Shown one piece after another: positions 1-9,277 of a DNA stretch of 64,000 nucleotides. Each line of letters begins with the position of its first letter. Within the stretch, counting starts at the first letter, position 1. The notes beneath the pieces were generated by a model. It searched no databases and was not told the origin of the DNA. It saw only the letters and a program-made list of their open reading frames with translations. Origin of the DNA: Aestuariivivens insulae (GTDB lineage Bacteria > Bacteroidota > Bacteroidia > Flavobacteriales > Flavobacteriaceae); contig NZ_JAKMCS010000009.1 in NCBI RefSeq assembly GCF_022662195.1, positions 1-64,000 of the forward strand. The letters are read 5' to 3'. Position numbers and translations under genes: made by a program.

Positions 1-59
1 CTCAACTCCACTGCCTTTTGTTTAAATTCTAAAGTGTAATGTTTGGGTTTACTTCTCAT
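1..59 (-). CDS. IS3-family-like transposase OrfA, N-terminal fragment (cut by window edge)
   Basis: Reading the minus strand from the ATG at 59 gives 19 residues, MRSKPKHYTLEFKQKAVEL, before the window ends. The 'YTLEFKQKAVEL' pattern is the opening of the helix-turn-helix OrfA of IS3-type transposases, which begin with a short basic stretch followed by Y-S/T-x-E-F-K. Only the start of the gene is visible, so the DDE subunit and the far end of the element cannot be seen. The gene points away from the Nramp-like transporter. Recognition rests on a short peptide, so the family call is probable rather than certain. Confidence 0.55.
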   Translation of the reverse strand, partial: MRSKPKHYTLEFKQKAVEL

Positions 60-127
60 AATTGCTAAGTTAATAACTAGCAAGCATATTCTCTCATCTT
101 TATGTCCAGTCTAATATAGGAAGTCCA
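1..127 (-). mobile_element. Terminal segment of a putative IS3-like insertion sequence
   Basis: The 68 bases upstream of the OrfA-like start fit the left end of an IS3-type element. On the minus strand the sequence opens at 127 with TGGACTTCC, and IS3 elements characteristically begin with TG. The segment TAGACTGGACATAAAG follows about 15 bases in. A target duplication cannot be tested because the other end lies outside the window. The boundary at 127 is inferred from the TG terminus and spacing only. Confidence 0.4.
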
Positions 128-185
128 TGTAATAAAATTCTATAGTTTTATAACGAAATAATGGTGGTAAATTAAGCGTTAATAC

Positions 186-1454
186 TTACTTTATAAACTT
201 CACATAAACATAAAAAAGCGCAAAACCCGTTAAGAAAACAATACCGAGATAGCTTATAAGTTTCATGAGTTTGCCCGGTAAGAAGGCTTTATCTATATAC
301 TTACTGCTTACCAATCTAAAATTGGCGATGGCTACCAGAGGCGCTATTAAAAAGGAAATGGTCGTGGCCAAATCGATAAGGATTTTAAATTGCCCTGAAA
401 AGAAGGCATTGATAGCAAATGAGCCTACAGCTAAGATAACTAGCGACCAAATATAAACTTTACGGGAATCGATTGTTTTATCCTCTCTTTTGGCAAACAA
501 TAGGGTAGTGGTGCGTTGCAAGGTTCTGGCATATCCATCAAAAAGTCCGATACAGGTACCAAACATGATGGAAAATGCCGCTGTACCAATAATTATATAG
601 CTCCAGTTGCCCATGGTTGTGGTGTACAGCTTTATTACGCCATCGGCAAAACCGACACTTCCAGCGGGTAGGGATTGCCCTGTACCGTAAATTAAATAGG
701 CCCCAATAGTAACAAAACAAATGGACAAAAACGCAGATACCCAATATCCGAAATTAAAATCGAAAAGGGTTTCTTTTAATGTTGGGTGGTAACTCGTGGA
801 TTTTATCTTTTCAACAATCCAAAGGCTTGTCCATGTCGATAAATCCATTGCCGTTGGCATCCAACCCATTACGGCAATAATGAATAAAATACTGGTGTCA
901 TCAAAAATATTGGGTGGGATAAAGTTTGGGACATGCTCGGCAGGGCCTTTTAATAAGGTAAGCACAAACACAATAAGGGTAGAAATTAAAAGGGTAATGC
1001 CAACCACTTTTATAAAATGGTCTAAAAAAGTAAACCTTCCAGACATAAGGAGCCCTACGGTAACCAAAAAAACCAAAGCCACAGGAAATAGCTTAAACGT
1101 GCTCCAAAGTCCAGATAAGCCAAAGAGATTGTCCATAAAGCCTGCGGTAACCAAAACCACGGCGGCACTAACAAAAAACATGGAGCAAATGGTAACGATA
1201 AAATAAGTCCAAATGGCAAACTTGCCTAGCCTTTTATAGCCATCAATCAGGGATTTTCCAGTGGCACTGGCATAGCGTGCAGCAAATTCAAAAAACGGAA
1301 ACTTAAGCACATTGGCCGCTACAATAAATAGTAAAAGCGCAAAACCATAATTGGCACCAGCACGGGTGCTTTGTACCAGATGTGATACACCTATAGCCGT
1401 ACTGGCAAACAAGATTCCCGGTCCCAGTGTTTTTTTTAGTTTTTTCCAGTTCAT
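186..1454 (-). CDS. Nramp-fold (divalent metal cation transporter family) membrane protein, divergent
   Basis: A 422-residue polytopic membrane protein with about eleven hydrophobic segments, resembling the Nramp family of proton-coupled metal importers across its length. The start is placed at the ATG at 1454 (MNWKKLKK); an ATG at 1484 would add 10 residues and the open frame continues to a TTG at 1511. In place of the DPGN metal-binding motif of transmembrane helix 1 there is STAIGVSHL (about residues 18-26), and in place of the helix-6 MPH motif there is GWMPTAMDLS (about 197-206). The residues that bind manganese or iron in true Nramps are therefore missing. The fold assignment is good; the substrate is unknown. 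It is the last gene before the IS-like end. Confidence 0.75.
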   Translation of the reverse strand: MNWKKLKKTLGPGILFASTAIGVSHLVQSTRAGANYGFALLLFIVAANVLKFPFFEFAARYASATGKSLIDGYKRLGKFAIWTYFIVTICSMFFVSAAVVLVTAGFMDNLFGLSGLWSTFKLFPVALVFLVTVGLLMSGRFTFLDHFIKVVGITLLISTLIVFVLTLLKGPAEHVPNFIPPNIFDDTSILFIIAVMGWMPTAMDLSTWTSLWIVEKIKSTSYHPTLKETLFDFNFGYWVSAFLSICFVTIGAYLIYGTGQSLPAGSVGFADGVIKLYTTTMGNWSYIIIGTAAFSIMFGTCIGLFDGYARTLQRTTTLLFAKREDKTIDSRKVYIWSLVILAVGSFAINAFFSGQFKILIDLATTISFLIAPLVAIANFRLVSSKYIDKAFLPGKLMKLISYLGIVFLTGFALFYVYVKFIK

Positions 1455-1565
1455 AAAAGTATAATTGGTTGGTTTATGGTACATAAAGGTACCCTTTGTG
1501 TATTTTGACAAAATTCTGTCAACCAGCCTATCGGCAGGCGGGTTAGAATTTTAGTCTTTAAAATA

Positions 1566-1611
1566 GTTCTCGATACGTCCCGACGTTTACTGTCGGGACA
1601 CTCGAACAGAC
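1566..1611. repeat. Dispersed 46-bp palindromic repeat, copy 1
   Basis: The unit is GTTCTCGATAC, an 8-base arm GTCCCGAC, a 7-base loop GTTTACT, the perfectly complementary arm GTCGGGAC, then ACTCGAACAGAC. A second 46-bp copy lies at 59877-59922 in the opposite orientation with the same flanks and different stem bases. It sits between the Nramp-like gene and pccB, both on the minus strand. Confidence 0.8.
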
Positions 1612-1683
1612 ATATTATTACTCTTTTTATTCAAAATGCAAAACGGTTAATGATGTAAAAATAAACCGTAAACTTAAATCAAT

Positions 1684-3234
1684 TTATAAAGGAATGTTAC
1701 CATGTTTACGATTTGGTCTGATTTCTTTTTTTGTTTCAAGAACAGAAAAGGCTTTCAATAATTTGCGTCTTGTATTTTTTGGGAGTATCACTTCATCGAT
1801 AAAACCACGTTTGGCAGCTTCATAAGGGTTAGCAAATTTTTCGGCATATTCTTTTTCTTTCTCCTTTATTTTTTCTTCCGGATTTTTTGCTTGGGCTATT
1901 TCATTTTTAAAAATGATTTCACTGGCTCCTTTGGCACCCATAACGGCAATTTCGGCCCCTGGCCATGCAAAATTAAAATCGGCTCCTATGTGTTTGGAGT
2001 TCATTACATCGTAAGCACCGCCATAAGCTTTTCTAGTAATGACCGTTACCCTTGGTACGGTGGCTTCGCTTAGGGCATATAGCAGTTTGGCACCATGAAC
2101 AATAATGCCGTTCCATTCTTGGTCTGTGCCTGGTAGGAATCCCGGTACATCCACTAACACTAAAAGCGGCATATTAAAACAGTCGCAAAACCGCGTAAAG
2201 CGTGCCGCTTTTTTGGAACTCTTAACACCTAAAACACCTGCAAATGCCATGGGCTGATTGGCAATAATGCCAATACTTCTGCCTCCTAAACGTGCAAACC
2301 CCACAATAATGCTTTCGCCGTAACTTTTGTGGATTTCATAAAAAGAATCCTTATCAATAATACCCGCTATAACTTCATGCATATCGTAAGGTTTGTTGGG
2401 GCTGTCTGGAACAATGGTTGATAATTCATCTCTTATCTCATCCTGTAATTCAAAATCAATTGTTTTAGCAGTCTCGGTATTGTTTTGAGGGATATAGCTC
2501 AATAGTTTTTTGATGTCTTCGAGGCATTCCACATCATTTGCTGAAGTCACATGGGCCACACCAGATTTTGTAGCATGGGTTTCTGCTCCTCCTAGGGCTT
2601 CGCTTGTAACTTCTTCATTGGTAACTGTTTTTACCACATTGGGCCCCGTAACAAACATGTAACTGGTATTTTCAACCATAATAATAAAGTCGGTTATAGC
2701 TGGAGAGTAAACGGCACCACCGGCACAGGGGCCCATAATGGCCGAAATTTGAGGAACAACACCCGAAGCCTGTACGTTTCTGTAAAATATATCGGCATAG
2801 CCACCAAGCGACCGTACACCTTCTTGAATGCGAGCACCTCCAGAATCGTTTAAGCCAATGATGGGAGCTCCAACTTTAACAGCCATATCCATTATTTTGC
2901 AAATCTTTTCGGCATGGGTTTCTGATAACGATCCTCCAAAAACCGTAAAATCCTGTGCATAAACATAGACTAAGCGACCATTAATTGTGCCGTAGCCAGT
3001 AATGACCCCATCCCCATAATAAACTTGGTTTTCCATTCCAAAATCCGTTGTTCTATGGGTCACCAATAGGCCAATTTCTTCAAAGGAATTTTCGTCCAGC
3101 AAATAGGCTATGCGTTCCCTTGCGGTAAGCTTTTTATTGGCATGTTGTTTATCAATGCGCTTTTGTCCACCACCAAGTTTGGCTTGGGTTTCAAGCGATT
3201 TGAGTTTTGATATTTTGTCGTCTTTCGAATCCAT
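1684..3234 (-). CDS. pccB: Acyl-CoA carboxylase carboxyltransferase (beta) subunit, propionyl-CoA carboxylase type
   Basis: 516 residues, the usual length for PccB/MmdA-type carboxyltransferases. It transfers the carboxyl group from carboxybiotin to an acyl-CoA, most likely propionyl-CoA, feeding methylmalonyl-CoA and succinyl-CoA. Both crotonase-like halves are present. The N-terminal half has the oxyanion motif GGARIQEG and the [10 protein letters not shown] segment; the C-terminal half has [18 protein letters not shown] and [11 protein letters not shown]. It is the last gene of a three-gene operon, 2 bases after the biotin carboxylase stop. Acyl-CoA preference (propionyl versus other) is inferred from overall similarity and cannot be proven from sequence. 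Confidence 0.9.
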   Translation of the reverse strand: MDSKDDKISKLKSLETQAKLGGGQKRIDKQHANKKLTARERIAYLLDENSFEEIGLLVTHRTTDFGMENQVYYGDGVITGYGTINGRLVYVYAQDFTVFGGSLSETHAEKICKIMDMAVKVGAPIIGLNDSGGARIQEGVRSLGGYADIFYRNVQASGVVPQISAIMGPCAGGAVYSPAITDFIIMVENTSYMFVTGPNVVKTVTNEEVTSEALGGAETHATKSGVAHVTSANDVECLEDIKKLLSYIPQNNTETAKTIDFELQDEIRDELSTIVPDSPNKPYDMHEVIAGIIDKDSFYEIHKSYGESIIVGFARLGGRSIGIIANQPMAFAGVLGVKSSKKAARFTRFCDCFNMPLLVLVDVPGFLPGTDQEWNGIIVHGAKLLYALSEATVPRVTVITRKAYGGAYDVMNSKHIGADFNFAWPGAEIAVMGAKGASEIIFKNEIAQAKNPEEKIKEKEKEYAEKFANPYEAAKRGFIDEVILPKNTRRKLLKAFSVLETKKEIRPNRKHGNIPL

Positions 3235-3236
3235 AA

Positions 3237-4679
3237 TTAGGTATTAGGTAAACGTAACATATTTTGGTCTTCCAGATATAGTTTAACTGCTATTAAAGCT
3301 GCAATTTTCGCTTCGTTTTCAATGCCTTGCTGTATGGCCTCTGGTGTGTAGTGCTGCTTTACAAAGTGGGTGTCGAAATTCCCTGATTTAAAAGCCTCAT
3401 GTTCGCATACAAACTTGCCAAAAGGCAGGGTGGTTGCTACACCTTCAATATGGTAATTTTCTATGGCCTTGATCATGGTATGAATGGCTTCTTCGCGGGT
3501 CTTTCCGTAGGTGATTAATTTTGAAAGCATGGGGTCGTAATAGATGGGAACATCCATACCTTGCTCAAAACCATTATCTACTCTAATATTTTTGCCTATA
3601 GGAAGTTTATAGGTTTTTAAATGGCCTACACTGGGAAGGAAATCATGTAGCGGGTCTTCGGCATAAACACGAAGTTCCAGGGCATGGCCCTTAATTTTTA
3701 AATCATCTTGTGTTATGGGGAGTTTTTCTCCTCTGGCGATCCTTATTTGTAGTTCCACCAAGTCCACCCCAGTGATAAGCTCTGTAACGGGGTGCTCTAC
3801 TTGCAGGCGCGTGTTCATTTCCAGAAAATAAAAGTTATGATCGGCATCCAGAAGGAACTCAACCGTTCCAGCTCCCAAATAATCACAGGATTTGGCCACC
3901 TTAATGGCGGCGTCTCCCATCTTTTGTCTTAGTTCAGGACTCAAAACAGATGAAGGGGCTTCCTCGACTACCTTTTGATGGCGGCGTTGAATGCTACATT
4001 CCCGTTCGAAGAAATGTAAAATGGTGCCGTGGCTGTCGGCCATAATTTGAATTTCTATATGGCGCGGTGAACCCACATATTTTTCAATAAATACAGAACC
4101 ATCACCAAAAGCCGATGTAGCTTCACTTATGGCTCGATTCATTTGGAATTCCAAATCTCTTTCCTTGTCTACAATACGCATGCCTTTGCCACCACCACCG
4201 GCCGATGCTTTAATAAGTATGGGAAAGCCAATGGGTTTGGCTATGTCTTTCGCCTTAGAGACCTCTGTGATAGCTTCATCTATACCCGGAACCATTGGGA
4301 TGTTATACTGTTTAACAGCTTCTTTAGCGGCAAGTTTACTTCCCATAATCTTTATGGCCTTGGATTTAGGGCCTATAAAAATGATATTATTGGTTTCGCA
4401 AAGCTCAGCAAAAGTGGCATTTTCACTTAAAAAACCATAACCCGGGTGTATGGCATCTACATTAAGGTTTTTGGCCACTTCAATAATCTTATCAGCTTTA
4501 AGGTAGGATTGGTTGGAAGGAGGGGCGCCTATACACACAGCTTGGTCGGCAAATTTTACGTGGGGCGCATTTCTATCTGCAGTTGAGTAAACAGCCACCG
4601 TTTTAATCCCCATTTTTTGCGCGGTTTTCATCACCCTTATGGCTATCTCACCTCTATTTGCTACTAATATTTTATTCAT
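3237..4679 (-). CDS. Biotin carboxylase subunit of acyl-CoA carboxylase
   Basis: 480 residues from the ATG at 4679 ([16 protein letters not shown]); the frame stays open to a GTG at 4694, which is less likely. It carries out ATP-dependent carboxylation of the biotin on the neighbouring carrier protein. The N-terminal carboxylase domain, the ATP-grasp loop GGGGKGMR (about residue 160), the catalytic region [14 protein letters not shown] (about 285-298) and the C-terminal domain are all present. Unlike one-chain PccA or pyruvate carboxylase, no biotinyl domain is fused; that function is the separate upstream gene. It lies in an operon with the carrier (24 bases upstream) and pccB (downstream). 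Confidence 0.92.
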   Translation of the reverse strand: MNKILVANRGEIAIRVMKTAQKMGIKTVAVYSTADRNAPHVKFADQAVCIGAPPSNQSYLKADKIIEVAKNLNVDAIHPGYGFLSENATFAELCETNNIIFIGPKSKAIKIMGSKLAAKEAVKQYNIPMVPGIDEAITEVSKAKDIAKPIGFPILIKASAGGGGKGMRIVDKERDLEFQMNRAISEATSAFGDGSVFIEKYVGSPRHIEIQIMADSHGTILHFFERECSIQRRHQKVVEEAPSSVLSPELRQKMGDAAIKVAKSCDYLGAGTVEFLLDADHNFYFLEMNTRLQVEHPVTELITGVDLVELQIRIARGEKLPITQDDLKIKGHALELRVYAEDPLHDFLPSVGHLKTYKLPIGKNIRVDNGFEQGMDVPIYYDPMLSKLITYGKTREEAIHTMIKAIENYHIEGVATTLPFGKFVCEHEAFKSGNFDTHFVKQHYTPEAIQQGIENEAKIAALIAVKLYLEDQNMLRLPNT

Positions 4680-4703
4680 TTTGTTGCTTTGCACTAGCGA
4701 TTA

Positions 4704-5183
4704 TTATTCGAACTCAATTAACAATTGATTCTTTTCAACAGAATCACCATTAGTGGCATTTATGGATTTTATAACACCCTCTATGGGAGAAGTAATACTA
4801 TTTTCCATTTTCATGGCTTCCAGTATCAGCAATAGGTCGCCTTCTTTTACCCGTTGTCCAACTTGAACGGCCATATCTAAAATCAATCCGGGCATGGGTG
4901 CTTTGATTTCACTTACCAGCTTTTTTGAGCCAATAGCAAAGCCCATTTCATCTATTAAGGCATCTAACTGATTTTTTATCTCAACGGTATACCTTGTATT
5001 GTTAATGGCAACGGTATAGGTTTTTGAATTGAAATCCCGTTTTATGATATCTGCAAAATAAGATTTGTTATTATGGATAATATGGTATTTGTTCGGAGAG
5101 CTATTTACGGCGTCAAGACCCATGACAGCATTTTTGGTTAATTCAAATGTAATACTGTGGTTCACTTTAACTTTATAATCCAT
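4704..5183 (-). CDS. Biotin carboxyl carrier protein subunit
   Basis: 159 residues. The C-terminal half is a biotinyl/lipoyl domain with the motif EAMKMEN; the biotin-bearing lysine is K125. The Pro-rich turn APMPGLILD precedes it, as in other biotinyl domains. The N-terminal 80 residues are a variable domain seen in stand-alone carriers of propionyl-CoA-type carboxylases. First gene of the carboxylase operon (carrier, biotin carboxylase, carboxyltransferase), all on the minus strand with short gaps. Confidence 0.9.
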   Translation of the reverse strand: MDYKVKVNHSITFELTKNAVMGLDAVNSSPNKYHIIHNNKSYFADIIKRDFNSKTYTVAINNTRYTVEIKNQLDALIDEMGFAIGSKKLVSEIKAPMPGLILDMAVQVGQRVKEGDLLLILEAMKMENSITSPIEGVIKSINATNGDSVEKNQLLIEFE

Positions 5184-5258
5184 AAGTTGTTGCTTTTATA
5201 GAGCTATAAATATAAGATTAAAAACCTAACCCTTTTAGGCTTTATGTCTTGCAAAAAT

Positions 5259-5936
5259 TTATAAGGGTTTGAAATGGCTATTGTTTTGATGGTGCCTAAT
5301 AGCCTTTCTAGATAGTACTATACCAATAACTAAAGAGGCCAAAGCACCAGACCAAATACCGGGCACAAAATCTATAAACAAGAAAAAGTCATAGGCCCCA
5401 TGAAATAGCATGGCGGCTAGTAGGCCCAAAAGATTTAAAATGGTTTTGTGCTTTGAAAATTTCGCCTTACCCATAAAGTAGCCCATTAAAATACCAAAAG
5501 TAGCATGGGCCGGTACAGCCGTAAAAGCCCTAATCAATGCAATTTGGTAGCCCCCTTCAAACACATAAAGAATATTTTCGGTCGCTGCAAATCCCATCGA
5601 TACAGTAAGTGCATACACAATGCCATCAAAAGGCTCGTTAAAGGATTTGTTATTTTGGGCGACATAACGAACGATGACATATTTACTGAATTCTTCCGTG
5701 AGTGCTACAACAAAGAACGCTTTTACAAATTGCTGAAAAACACTCATTCTATTGGCTAAAGGCAATACAATATTAAAGGCATAGTACAATATGGTAGTAA
5801 TGATAATACTGACTATGGCCCCTAAAAAGAAATTCAGTAAAATTAAGCGTTTAGGTTCCCTTTCATATCTATCCTTTCTATAGATATAAAAGATAATAAT
5901 TAATGAAGGAACAATAGCCGCTAAAAGTAAGTACAT
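5259..5936 (-). CDS. PrsW-family intramembrane metalloprotease
   Basis: 225-residue, very hydrophobic protein. The PrsW signature residues are all visible: EEFSK at 81-85, the EN pair at 120-121, HATFG starting at H144, and FHG with H179. In Bacillus, PrsW cleaves an anti-sigma factor at site 1; a substrate cannot be inferred here. Its start codon directly abuts the stop of the Nudix gene (5937), so the two are probably co-transcribed. Confidence 0.88.
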   Translation of the reverse strand: MYLLLAAIVPSLIIIFYIYRKDRYEREPKRLILLNFFLGAIVSIIITTILYYAFNIVLPLANRMSVFQQFVKAFFVVALTEEFSKYVIVRYVAQNNKSFNEPFDGIVYALTVSMGFAATENILYVFEGGYQIALIRAFTAVPAHATFGILMGYFMGKAKFSKHKTILNLLGLLAAMLFHGAYDFFLFIDFVPGIWSGALASLVIGIVLSRKAIRHHQNNSHFKPL

Positions 5937-6488
5937 TTATGTGATGTGTTGCTTAATGGCATGCAATATAATATTATAATAAGCTTTATTTGAAGGCACA
6001 AAATGATTGTTGGTGCCACTGTTAGCAAGGAGGCCTTCAAATTCTGAAAAACTGACTAATTTAAGAGCTTCCACTTCATTGGGTTGGGGAACGAGTTGAG
6101 ATAAGGATGTTTTTAATTCACAAATGAAAGTATTGTGCAACTCGTAATCCTTGATGCCGTTGGGGTAATCCTGAAAGCATTCAAAAACACCGATCTTTGA
6201 TAGTTCTTTTTCTGAAATATCCAGGCTTAACTCTTCTTTCGTTTCACGAATGGCTGCTTGTTCTATGGTTTCGCCAGCATCGACATGTCCGGCGACAGAC
6301 ACATCCCATAGTAATGGGCAAATGGTCTTTTTAGCCGATCGTTGTGCTAATAAAATGGCCCCATCTAATGTATATAACCATACATGTGCCGTATTATGAT
6401 ACAAGCCCTTTTGGTGTATAACAGACTTTAATTCCGATTCTCCAGTAGGCTTTCCCGCTTTGGTTACTATGTCTATGTATTCGTCCAT
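5937..6488 (-). CDS. Nudix hydrolase
   Basis: 183 residues. The Nudix box spans about residues 67-89, starting at GHVDAGE and ending RETKEELSLDI, with the expected G-x5-E-x7-R-E-x2-E-E spacing. The N-terminal block (AGKPTGESE, then KGLYHNTAHVWL) resembles the Idi/YfcD-like branch of Nudix proteins, which act on isopentenyl diphosphate or unknown diphosphates. Substrate is unassigned. It precedes the PrsW gene without a gap. Confidence 0.88.
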   Translation of the reverse strand: MDEYIDIVTKAGKPTGESELKSVIHQKGLYHNTAHVWLYTLDGAILLAQRSAKKTICPLLWDVSVAGHVDAGETIEQAAIRETKEELSLDISEKELSKIGVFECFQDYPNGIKDYELHNTFICELKTSLSQLVPQPNEVEALKLVSFSEFEGLLANSGTNNHFVPSNKAYYNIILHAIKQHIT

Positions 6489-6513
6489 GAAACTAAGATC
6501 ATATTAAAATGCC

Positions 6514-6580
6514 ATCCCGAGCAGACGTTGTGTTGTCACACTGAGCGCAGTCGAAGTGCTCTCAAAGCCTGATTCGGGAT
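6514..6580. repeat. Dispersed-type palindromic element between Nudix and M42 genes
   Basis: Outer arms ATCCCGA (6514-6520) and TCGGGAT (6574-6580) enclose CACACTGAGCGCAGTCGAAGTG, in which CACT and AGTG can pair. The 'CTGAGCGCAGTCGAAG' core is a widely dispersed intergenic repeat in Flavobacteriaceae genomes (general knowledge, not checked). Only one copy was noticed in this window. Confidence 0.5.
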
Positions 6581-6627
6581 ATTAGCAAGTTTATAATGAG
6601 AAGCTGAAACAAGATCAGCAAAATAAT

Positions 6628-7716
6628 CTATTTAAAGTAGCTAAACGTTTCTCCGTCTTCAATACTTAGTAATGTTTGATAAATTAAACGGATAACGTTT
6701 TCAACATCATCGCGATGTACCATTTCTACTGTGGTATGCATATAGCGTAGAGGCAATGAAATCAATGCCGATGCCACCCCACCGTTGCTATAGGCAAAGG
6801 CATCGGTATCTGTTCCGGTAGCACGCGATAGTGCCGAACGCTGGAATGGAATCTTGTTTGTTTCTGCGGTATCGGTAATTAAATCCCGTAATTTTTGTTG
6901 TACGGCAGGTGCATAGGCGACTACAGGCCCTTTACCCAGCTCTAAGTGTCCTTCTTTTTTCTTCTCTATCATAGGAGTTGTGGTGTCGTGGGTAACATCG
7001 GTCACGATAGCAACATTAGGTTTAATGGTTTGGGTGATCATTTCGGCACCACGCAAACCTATTTCCTCCTGTACGGCATTGGTTATATAAAGTCCAAAAG
7101 GCAGTTCTTTGTTGTTTTCTTTTAATAAGCGCGCTACTTCGGCAATCATAAATCCGCCCATACGATTGTCCAATGCACGACATACAAACTTGTCTTTGTT
7201 CAATATATGGAACTCGTCTGGATAGGTGATGACACAGCCTACATGAACGCCTAGTTTTTCAACCTCTTCCTTGGTGGCACAACCACAATCGATAAAAATA
7301 TTATCTGGTTTAGGCGTTTCTTCTTTGGCTCTGTCCCTTGTATGTATTGCGGGCCAGCCAAACACACCTTTTACAATCCCTTTTTTGGTATGGATGTTAA
7401 CCACCTTACTCGGGGCAATCTGGTGGTCGCTACCGCCATTTCTAATCACATAAATAAGGCCATTGTCTGAAATATAATTCACATACCAGGAAATCTCATC
7501 GGCATGTCCTTCAATAACCACTTTATATTTTGCTTTGGGGTTTATGACGCCAACAGCTGTGCCGTAGGTATCTGTAATGAATTCATCGACATAAGGTTTA
7601 AGGTAATCCATCCAAATTTTTTGTCCGGTCCACTCGTAGCCCGTAGGTGCAGCATTGTTTAAATAGTTTTCTAAAAATGCTAACGATTTTTTATTGAGAA
7701 TGCTCTTCTTTGCCAT
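6628..7716 (-). CDS. M42-family metallopeptidase (glutamyl aminopeptidase-like)
   Basis: 362 residues, the usual M42 length. Dinuclear metal aminopeptidase that trims N-terminal residues from peptides in the cytoplasm. Visible family residues are the first metal ligand in GHADE (H71, D73), the bridging aspartate in CRALDNRMGG, the catalytic and metal glutamates in QEEIGLRGA, and the aspartate in VTDVTHD. No signal peptide. Monocistronic by spacing. Confidence 0.9.
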   Translation of the reverse strand: MAKKSILNKKSLAFLENYLNNAAPTGYEWTGQKIWMDYLKPYVDEFITDTYGTAVGVINPKAKYKVVIEGHADEISWYVNYISDNGLIYVIRNGGSDHQIAPSKVVNIHTKKGIVKGVFGWPAIHTRDRAKEETPKPDNIFIDCGCATKEEVEKLGVHVGCVITYPDEFHILNKDKFVCRALDNRMGGFMIAEVARLLKENNKELPFGLYITNAVQEEIGLRGAEMITQTIKPNVAIVTDVTHDTTTPMIEKKKEGHLELGKGPVVAYAPAVQQKLRDLITDTAETNKIPFQRSALSRATGTDTDAFAYSNGGVASALISLPLRYMHTTVEMVHRDDVENVIRLIYQTLLSIEDGETFSYFK

Positions 7717-8087
7717 GTTTAAAAGTTTTGCACTAAAATAATAATATTAACGATAAACATATTGGATTTTATAAGCGAAAAAGGTTGTGTCTGAAAAAAA
7801 AATTAAAGCGTATTAATTCATCTGTAGTAATCAGTTTGTATTTCTAAGTACATGACGAAAATTACTTTTCATGCCGTAATCACTTGAGAGCCGAGACCTG
7901 CCAGGTTTTTAAAACCTGGCAGGTCTAAAAATAACCTGTTGTTGGTCAGTGCTTTAAATCTACTAAGCATTTTTATTTGTATTTAGAAAAAATAAAGGGT
8001 TACAGGACACCCAATAATCCGTTAAAAATCATGTTTGCATATTGTAAATTGTTAATTTTGCCAAGACAATTGCTCCAGATCATATTT
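7717..8087. other. Intergenic region with divergent promoters and one palindrome
   Basis: 371 bases between the M42 peptidase (minus) and the DUF4294 gene (plus). The plus-strand frame is open from a TTG at 7977, but it lacks ATG until 7,9xx-8,0xx and reads poorly before the signal peptide that starts at 8088. The only structured element is the perfect palindrome at 7894-7926. No other gene or RNA was recognised. Confidence 0.5.
7894..7926. repeat. Dispersed 33-bp palindrome (AGACCTGCCAGG type), copy 1
   Basis: A perfect inverted repeat: arms AGACCTGCCAGGTTTT and AAAACCTGGCAGGTCT around one central T. A near-identical 33-base copy with one arm substitution is at 23583-23615. Palindromes of this sequence recur in intergenic regions of many Bacteroidota (general knowledge). 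Confidence 0.8.
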
Positions 8088-8774
8088 ATGAAGGACCTCT
8101 TAAAATATATAATCTTACTTTCTCCTTTTGTAGTGTTTTCACAAATAAGTGAAAAAGAGCAGGATACTACAGCATATGAGTATTTAATTATAAAAGGCGA
8201 TTCGGTGCCTAGAACAGCTATTGATTTAGAAGAGGTGATGCTATTGCATAAACTTAAATTTGATAGCAGAAAAGACCGTATCAGGTATTTAATTTTAAGA
8301 CGAAAAACGGTAAAAGTATACCCTTATGCGAAATTAGCAGCCGATAGGTTGGATTCCTTAAACAGGCGCTTGGAAACATTAACTAAAAAACGGGATAAAA
8401 AAAGGTATACTAAAATGATCCAGAAATATATTGAAGGTGAGTTTTCAGATGAATTGAAAAAATTAACACGTACAGAGGGACAGATTTTGGTGAAATTGAT
8501 CCATAGGCAAACCGGTCGTACAACCTTCGATTTGGTTAAGGAGCTACGAAGTGGGTGGCGAGCTTTTTGGTATAATACAACAGCAAGTATGTTTGATATT
8601 TCGCTTAAAAAAGAGTTCGATCCTTATAATGATAAAGAGGACTACCTAATAGAGGATATTTTACAGCGTAATTTTCAAAGCGGCGTTTTGGAGCGACAAA
8701 AATCGACCATAAAATACGATTTTTATGAATTGACCGATAAATGGTTGCATTCTGAAGTGTCTAATAACAATTAA
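8088..8774 (+). CDS. DUF4294 domain-containing exported protein
   Basis: 228 residues from the ATG at 8088. This start gives a clean signal peptide, MKDLLKYIILLSPFVVFSQ, while the longer open frame from TTG 7977 gives no sensible leader. The mature protein is basic and alpha-helical with a conserved core (KTVKVYPYAKLAADRLDSL, then RQTGRTTFDLVKELRSGW) typical of the DUF4294 family of Bacteroidota. Function is unknown. The GNAT gene follows after 6 bases, so the two are probably co-transcribed. Confidence 0.85.
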   Translation: MKDLLKYIILLSPFVVFSQISEKEQDTTAYEYLIIKGDSVPRTAIDLEEVMLLHKLKFDSRKDRIRYLILRRKTVKVYPYAKLAADRLDSLNRRLETLTKKRDKKRYTKMIQKYIEGEFSDELKKLTRTEGQILVKLIHRQTGRTTFDLVKELRSGWRAFWYNTTASMFDISLKKEFDPYNDKEDYLIEDILQRNFQSGVLERQKSTIKYDFYELTDKWLHSEVSNNN

Positions 8775-8780
8775 GTTCCG

Positions 8781-9272
8781 ATGATTAAAATTAGTAAAGC
8801 TGAAACAGAATCAGATTATCAGGCTATTGAACAACTAGCTTATGTGATTTGGAGAGCACATTATATTTCTATTGTAGGGAAGCCTCAAATAGATTATATG
8901 CTGGATAAATTTCAATCGGCTAAGGCTATAAAAGAACAAATAGCTGATGGCTTTGAATATTTTATGTTGGCTTATAATGATAAACCTGTGGGCTATATCG
9001 CTATTATAAACGATGGTGACACATTGTTTTTAAGTAAGATATATGTGTTGAGTGCATATCGAGGTAAAAAAATAGGTAAGGCTGCGTTACAGTTTGTTGA
9101 AGAAAAAGCTAAAGCGGCTAACTTAAAAAGCATTACGCTAACGGTAAACAAAAACAATCAGAATTCTATAAAAGCTTATGAAAAACTAGGCTTTGAAAAT
9201 GTAGGGCCAACAGTAAAGGATATTGGTAATGGCTTTATTATGGATGATTATAAAATGGTTAAAGTGCTTTAA
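8781..9272 (+). CDS. GNAT-family N-acetyltransferase
   Basis: 163 residues with the GNAT acetyl-CoA-binding motif RGKKIGKAAL (R-G-x-x-I-G-x-A) following a beta strand LFLSKIYV, and the typical C-terminal NQNSIKAYEKLGF motif. Acetyl acceptor unknown. It lies 6 bases downstream of the DUF4294 gene and ends 5 bases before the convergent PIN-domain gene. Confidence 0.88.
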   Translation: MIKISKAETESDYQAIEQLAYVIWRAHYISIVGKPQIDYMLDKFQSAKAIKEQIADGFEYFMLAYNDKPVGYIAIINDGDTLFLSKIYVLSAYRGKKIGKAALQFVEEKAKAANLKSITLTVNKNNQNSIKAYEKLGFENVGPTVKDIGNGFIMDDYKMVKVL

Positions 9273-9277
9273 GTAAC

